NCBI GenBank assembly: GCA_020348185.1
Contig: CP070743.1
Location: forward strand, 171,214 to 179,244
Origin: Nitrospirota bacterium
Lineage (GTDB): Bacteria; Nitrospirota; Nitrospiria; Nitrospirales; UBA8639
Direction: 5' to 3'
DNA length: 8,031 bases
Part shown: piece after piece, positions 6,388 to 8,031 of the stretch
Layout: every line of letters starts with the position of its first letter
Position numbering within the stretch: the first letter of the stretch is position 1
Made by a program: the position numbers and the translations under genes
Notes under the pieces: model-generated
Databases searched by the model: none
The model's input: the letters and a program-made list of their open reading frames with translations, nothing else
What the model was told of the DNA's origin: nothing

Positions 6388-7770
6388 TTGTCGGGGATGG
6401 TACTGTGGGCAAATCAGCAGTGTACGACCCTTTTTGACCGCCCGCTCAACAAGATCGTTGGGCATTCCTTAATGAATTGTTTATCCCCGCAAGCGGCTTC
6501 CTTGGCAGAATCACGGTTGGCCCTCGTGCGGCAGGGATTGACCGTCCCCTCCAGGGTAGAATTCGAATTGATACGTGCCGATGGGTCCTCACGGTGGATG
6601 GAAGCGACGGCGAGCAGTGTCACTCGAAACGAAACGGTAGTAGGCCGTCTTCTCGTGGGACGAGATATTACGGAGCACCGACGCGCTCTGGATGCCCACA
6701 AAAAGATGTGCCAGCAAATGGAGATGACGCTGGGATCCTTACCTGGAGAGATTTTTATTGTTGAAGGCGGGCAAAAGGTGATCTACGCCAACCCACGGGC
6801 CTGCCAGCGCTTTGGCGCGAAAGAGTTCGGCCTGATCGGAAAGACCATTTCTGAGGTCCTGCCCATTACCCCACCTGAATGGAATCATCTGGTGGAGCAT
6901 TGCCGGTCGGAACCTGTTGATACACAGGAGATCGCACCATTTCACGAGCTCCAGGCTCAGAATCGCCTCTTCAATTATCGGCTGTTCCCCATTTCCCTTG
7001 ACGGTCAGGAAACAGGACAAATAGGTCTGATTCTTTGGGACGTCACGGAACAAATGAAACTTCAGGACCAGCTCATCCAAAGCGAAAAGCTCGCCAGTCT
7101 AGGGACATTCGTCTCAGGTATGGTGCATGAGGTCCGAAGCCCCATGCAATCCATTCTGGGGGCGGCGGATCTTCTTCTGGAAGAAGAGAATCCGGATACT
7201 ATTAAGGAACTGGCGGGGGATCTCAAACGGGTCACCGGGCATATTATCTCGGTCCTGGGCGATTTCATGACCTACGCTCGGCCGAGTTCATCCGAACCAA
7301 TCATGGGTGTTGATATTGGCGAACGATTGAAGAATGCTTTGAAAATGGTCCAGCGTGGTCCTCATTTTGGAACAGTGGAAGTCCAGTTGGAAATTAGCCC
7401 TGTCCCCCCTATATCGGGACGATCTGGAGAGGTGGATCAGGTGTTAATTAATCTCATTGCGAATGCCGTGCAGGCTATGGGAGGAAGAGGACATCTGCGG
7501 TTATCAACCCAGCACATTGACAACGTTGTGACCACTCAAATCTCGGACACCGGATGTGGAATTCCCGAGGAGGCCCTTACCAAAATTTTTGAACCTTTTT
7601 ATTCAACGAAGGGAAAGGGAAAAGGGACCGGCTTAGGACTGAGCATCGTCCAAAAAATTGTCCACCGCAATGGTGGCCAAATCATGGTGGAAAGTACCAA
7701 AGGCAAAGGGACGACGTTTACGATCCGGTTTCCGGTCCGGACAGAATCCTGCGGTGAGGTTTCTGGGTGA
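6388..7770 (+). CDS. C-terminal half of the second kinase: PAS, HisKA and HATPase core
   Basis: Up to 460 residues, in the same frame as the preceding half and separated by TAA GGC GAT. Possible restart codons are TTG at 6388 (AAGG at 6380-6383 overlaps the stop codon, 4 bases away) or ATG at 6397; neither has a strong ribosome binding site. Contents, numbered from 6388: rest of PAS2 (1-95), PAS3 (about 108-222), HisKA with 'MVHEVRSPMQSILG' (phospho-acceptor His247), HATPase_c with Asn359 in 'NLIANAVQAM', DTGCGIP at 387, 'IFEPFYSTKGKGKGTGLGLS' (second glycine box from 413) and a closing 'GTTFTIRFPV'. All catalytic motifs are intact, resembling NtrB-like soluble kinases, so this half alone could retain autokinase activity. 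No response regulator follows; the next gene is a DUF3365 protein 60 bases on, with no terminator between. Confidence 0.85.
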   Translation: MSGMVLWANQQCTTLFDRPLNKIVGHSLMNCLSPQAASLAESRLALVRQGLTVPSRVEFELIRADGSSRWMEATASSVTRNETVVGRLLVGRDITEHRRALDAHKKMCQQMEMTLGSLPGEIFIVEGGQKVIYANPRACQRFGAKEFGLIGKTISEVLPITPPEWNHLVEHCRSEPVDTQEIAPFHELQAQNRLFNYRLFPISLDGQETGQIGLILWDVTEQMKLQDQLIQSEKLASLGTFVSGMVHEVRSPMQSILGAADLLLEEENPDTIKELAGDLKRVTGHIISVLGDFMTYARPSSSEPIMGVDIGERLKNALKMVQRGPHFGTVEVQLEISPVPPISGRSGEVDQVLINLIANAVQAMGGRGHLRLSTQHIDNVVTTQISDTGCGIPEEALTKIFEPFYSTKGKGKGTGLGLSIVQKIVHRNGGQIMVESTKGKGTTFTIRFPVRTESCGEVSG

Positions 7771-7804
7771 CCTTTGAAAAAGGGTTCCTGGGCAACCATT
7801 TAAA

Positions 7805-7819
7805 ACCTAACCATTAGGT
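7805..7819 (+). repeat. Perfect inverted repeat just upstream of the DUF3365 ribosome binding site
   Basis: ACCTAA-CCA-TTAGGT is a perfect 6-base inverted repeat with a 3-base centre, ending directly before the AAGGAGG ribosome binding site. AACCATT also occurs twice in the same gap (7794-7800 and 7809-7815, 15 bases apart). It may be an operator or a small hairpin affecting access to the ribosome binding site. It is not a terminator, as no T-run follows. Confidence 0.35.
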
Positions 7820-7826
7820 AAGGAGG
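7820..7826 (+). promoter_or_regulatory. Near-perfect ribosome binding site (AAGGAGG) of the DUF3365 gene
   Basis: AAGGAGG lies 4 bases before the ATG at 7831 and fixes that start. It is by far the strongest translation signal in the window, in contrast to the weak sites of both kinases, implying that the small haem protein is made in much larger amounts. Confidence 0.85.
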
Positions 7827-7830
7827 TTTG

Positions 7831-8031
7831 ATGCCCCGCGAATGGTTAAGAAACAATTTCTTTCGGGCTTTTTTTCTTTTGTTCGCCGTCATTGTGCTCA
7901 ACGTGAGTTTCCTCACCTTTTCAAATACAGCCGATAGCTCCCTGAAAGGGATTCCGCCAAGAGTTGTTGCAAATTATATACAGGCTGTTATCGAATCCGA
8001 TCGTAAGGTCTACACCACACGAATCGTCCAA
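7831..8031 (+). CDS. Tll0287-like (DUF3365) haem protein, N-terminal part, cut by the window end
   Basis: The visible 67 residues begin at an ATG with a strong AAGGAGG site. Residues 1-12 contain basic residues (R3, R7, R12) and 13-30 are hydrophobic ('AFFLLFAVIVLNVSFLTF'), which fits a single N-terminal membrane anchor or signal sequence that would place the rest outside the cytoplasm, as needed for c-type haem attachment. From residue 41 ('IPPRVVANYIQAV') the sequence equals the left-edge gene residue for residue up to the last codon, where Gln replaces Glu. It is either the true 5' end of that same gene (circular or tandem arrangement) or a near-identical paralogue. The haem motif lies beyond the edge. 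With only 60 bases and no terminator after the second kinase, co-transcription is possible. Confidence 0.85.
   Translation, partial: MPREWLRNNFFRAFFLLFAVIVLNVSFLTFSNTADSSLKGIPPRVVANYIQAVIESDRKVYTTRIVQ
7949..8028 (+). repeat. Right copy of terminal direct repeat
   Basis: This matches 1-80 with one difference (T at 7953 against C at 5); the offset between copies is 7,948 bases. It begins within codon 40 of the DUF3365 gene and ends 3 bases before the window edge. Confidence 0.95.

Larger units (their letters stand above)
5506..7770 (+). pseudogene. Second PAS histidine kinase, interrupted by one in-frame TAA
   Basis: Read through the TAA at 6379-6381, the frame encodes 754 positions: degenerate receiver (about 10-130), PAS1 (150-265), PAS2 (279-about 386, hit by the stop at position 292), PAS3 (about 405-515) and HisKA/HATPase_c (about 525-750, His541). 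The residues on both sides of the stop fit a PAS domain with no gap: 'FQLTIDNINDAVL', stop, 'GDLSGMVLWANQQ' align to the usual 'DAIF-x-xDxxGxILxAN' pattern, so exactly one sense codon was replaced. No other disruption or loss of catalytic motifs is visible. That favours a very recent nonsense mutation or a base-call error over long-term decay. The halves are described separately because both may be translated. Confidence 0.75.

Noticed and set aside
5995..6465. 156-residue minus-strand ORF opposite the interrupted part of the second kinase
   Set aside because: It is a shadow of the kinase's PAS coding sequence; the + strand frame has clear family motifs and this one has none.
7771..7786. ACCTTTGAAAAAGGGT-like hairpin after the second kinase as a terminator
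   Set aside because: The stem is short with a wobble pair and no T-run follows.

Overview
The window looks like chromosomal signalling DNA from an environmental Gram-negative bacterium, roughly half G+C. It carries giant soluble multi-PAS histidine kinases, a GAF domain with the 'HLTN..IGDPRV.DQEWA' style of sequence, a NarL-type response regulator and a small membrane-anchored Tll0287-like (DUF3365) haem protein. That mix is common in Nitrospira and relatives (Nitrospirota). The lineage is an inference from gene content; no phylogenetic marker is present. There are no tRNA, rRNA, CRISPR, transposase or replication genes.

Layout, all on the + strand: (1) 3-485, the C-terminal 160 residues of a DUF3365 c-type haem protein with a CVVCH motif. 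(2) 486-819, a 334-base gap with a three-arm, attenuator-like set of inverted repeats. (3) 820-4509, a 1229-residue cytoplasmic kinase with six PAS domains, one GAF and a HisKA_3/HATPase core. (4) 4516-5232, a LuxR/NarL-family response regulator, 6 bases downstream and in the same frame, clearly the partner of that kinase. (5) 5233-5505, a strongly pyrimidine-rich gap. (6) 5506-7770, a second kinase with a receiver-like N-terminus lacking every phosphorylation residue, then PAS domains and a HisKA/HATPase core. One in-frame TAA (6379-6381) cuts it inside its second PAS domain. (7) 7831-8031, the N-terminal 67 residues of a DUF3365 protein running off the right end.

The two window ends are nearly the same sequence: 1-80 matches 7949-8028 at 79 of 80 positions, with 75 consecutive identical bases. 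The two partial DUF3365 genes are therefore either the two ends of one 200-residue gene (a closed circle or collapsed tandem unit of 7,948 bp) or two near-identical paralogues flanking the kinase module. The mismatches lie 5 bases from the left edge and 3 bases from the right edge, as expected of low-quality contig ends.

Working model (inference): the haem protein faces the periplasm and may sense redox state or a gas. The six-PAS kinase and its LuxR-type regulator form a cytoplasmic two-component pair controlling transcription. The second kinase, if functional, is an orphan without an adjacent regulator. The points most worth checking are the nonsense codon, the terminal repeat, the phosphorylation-dead receiver domain and the leader structure ahead of the large kinase.
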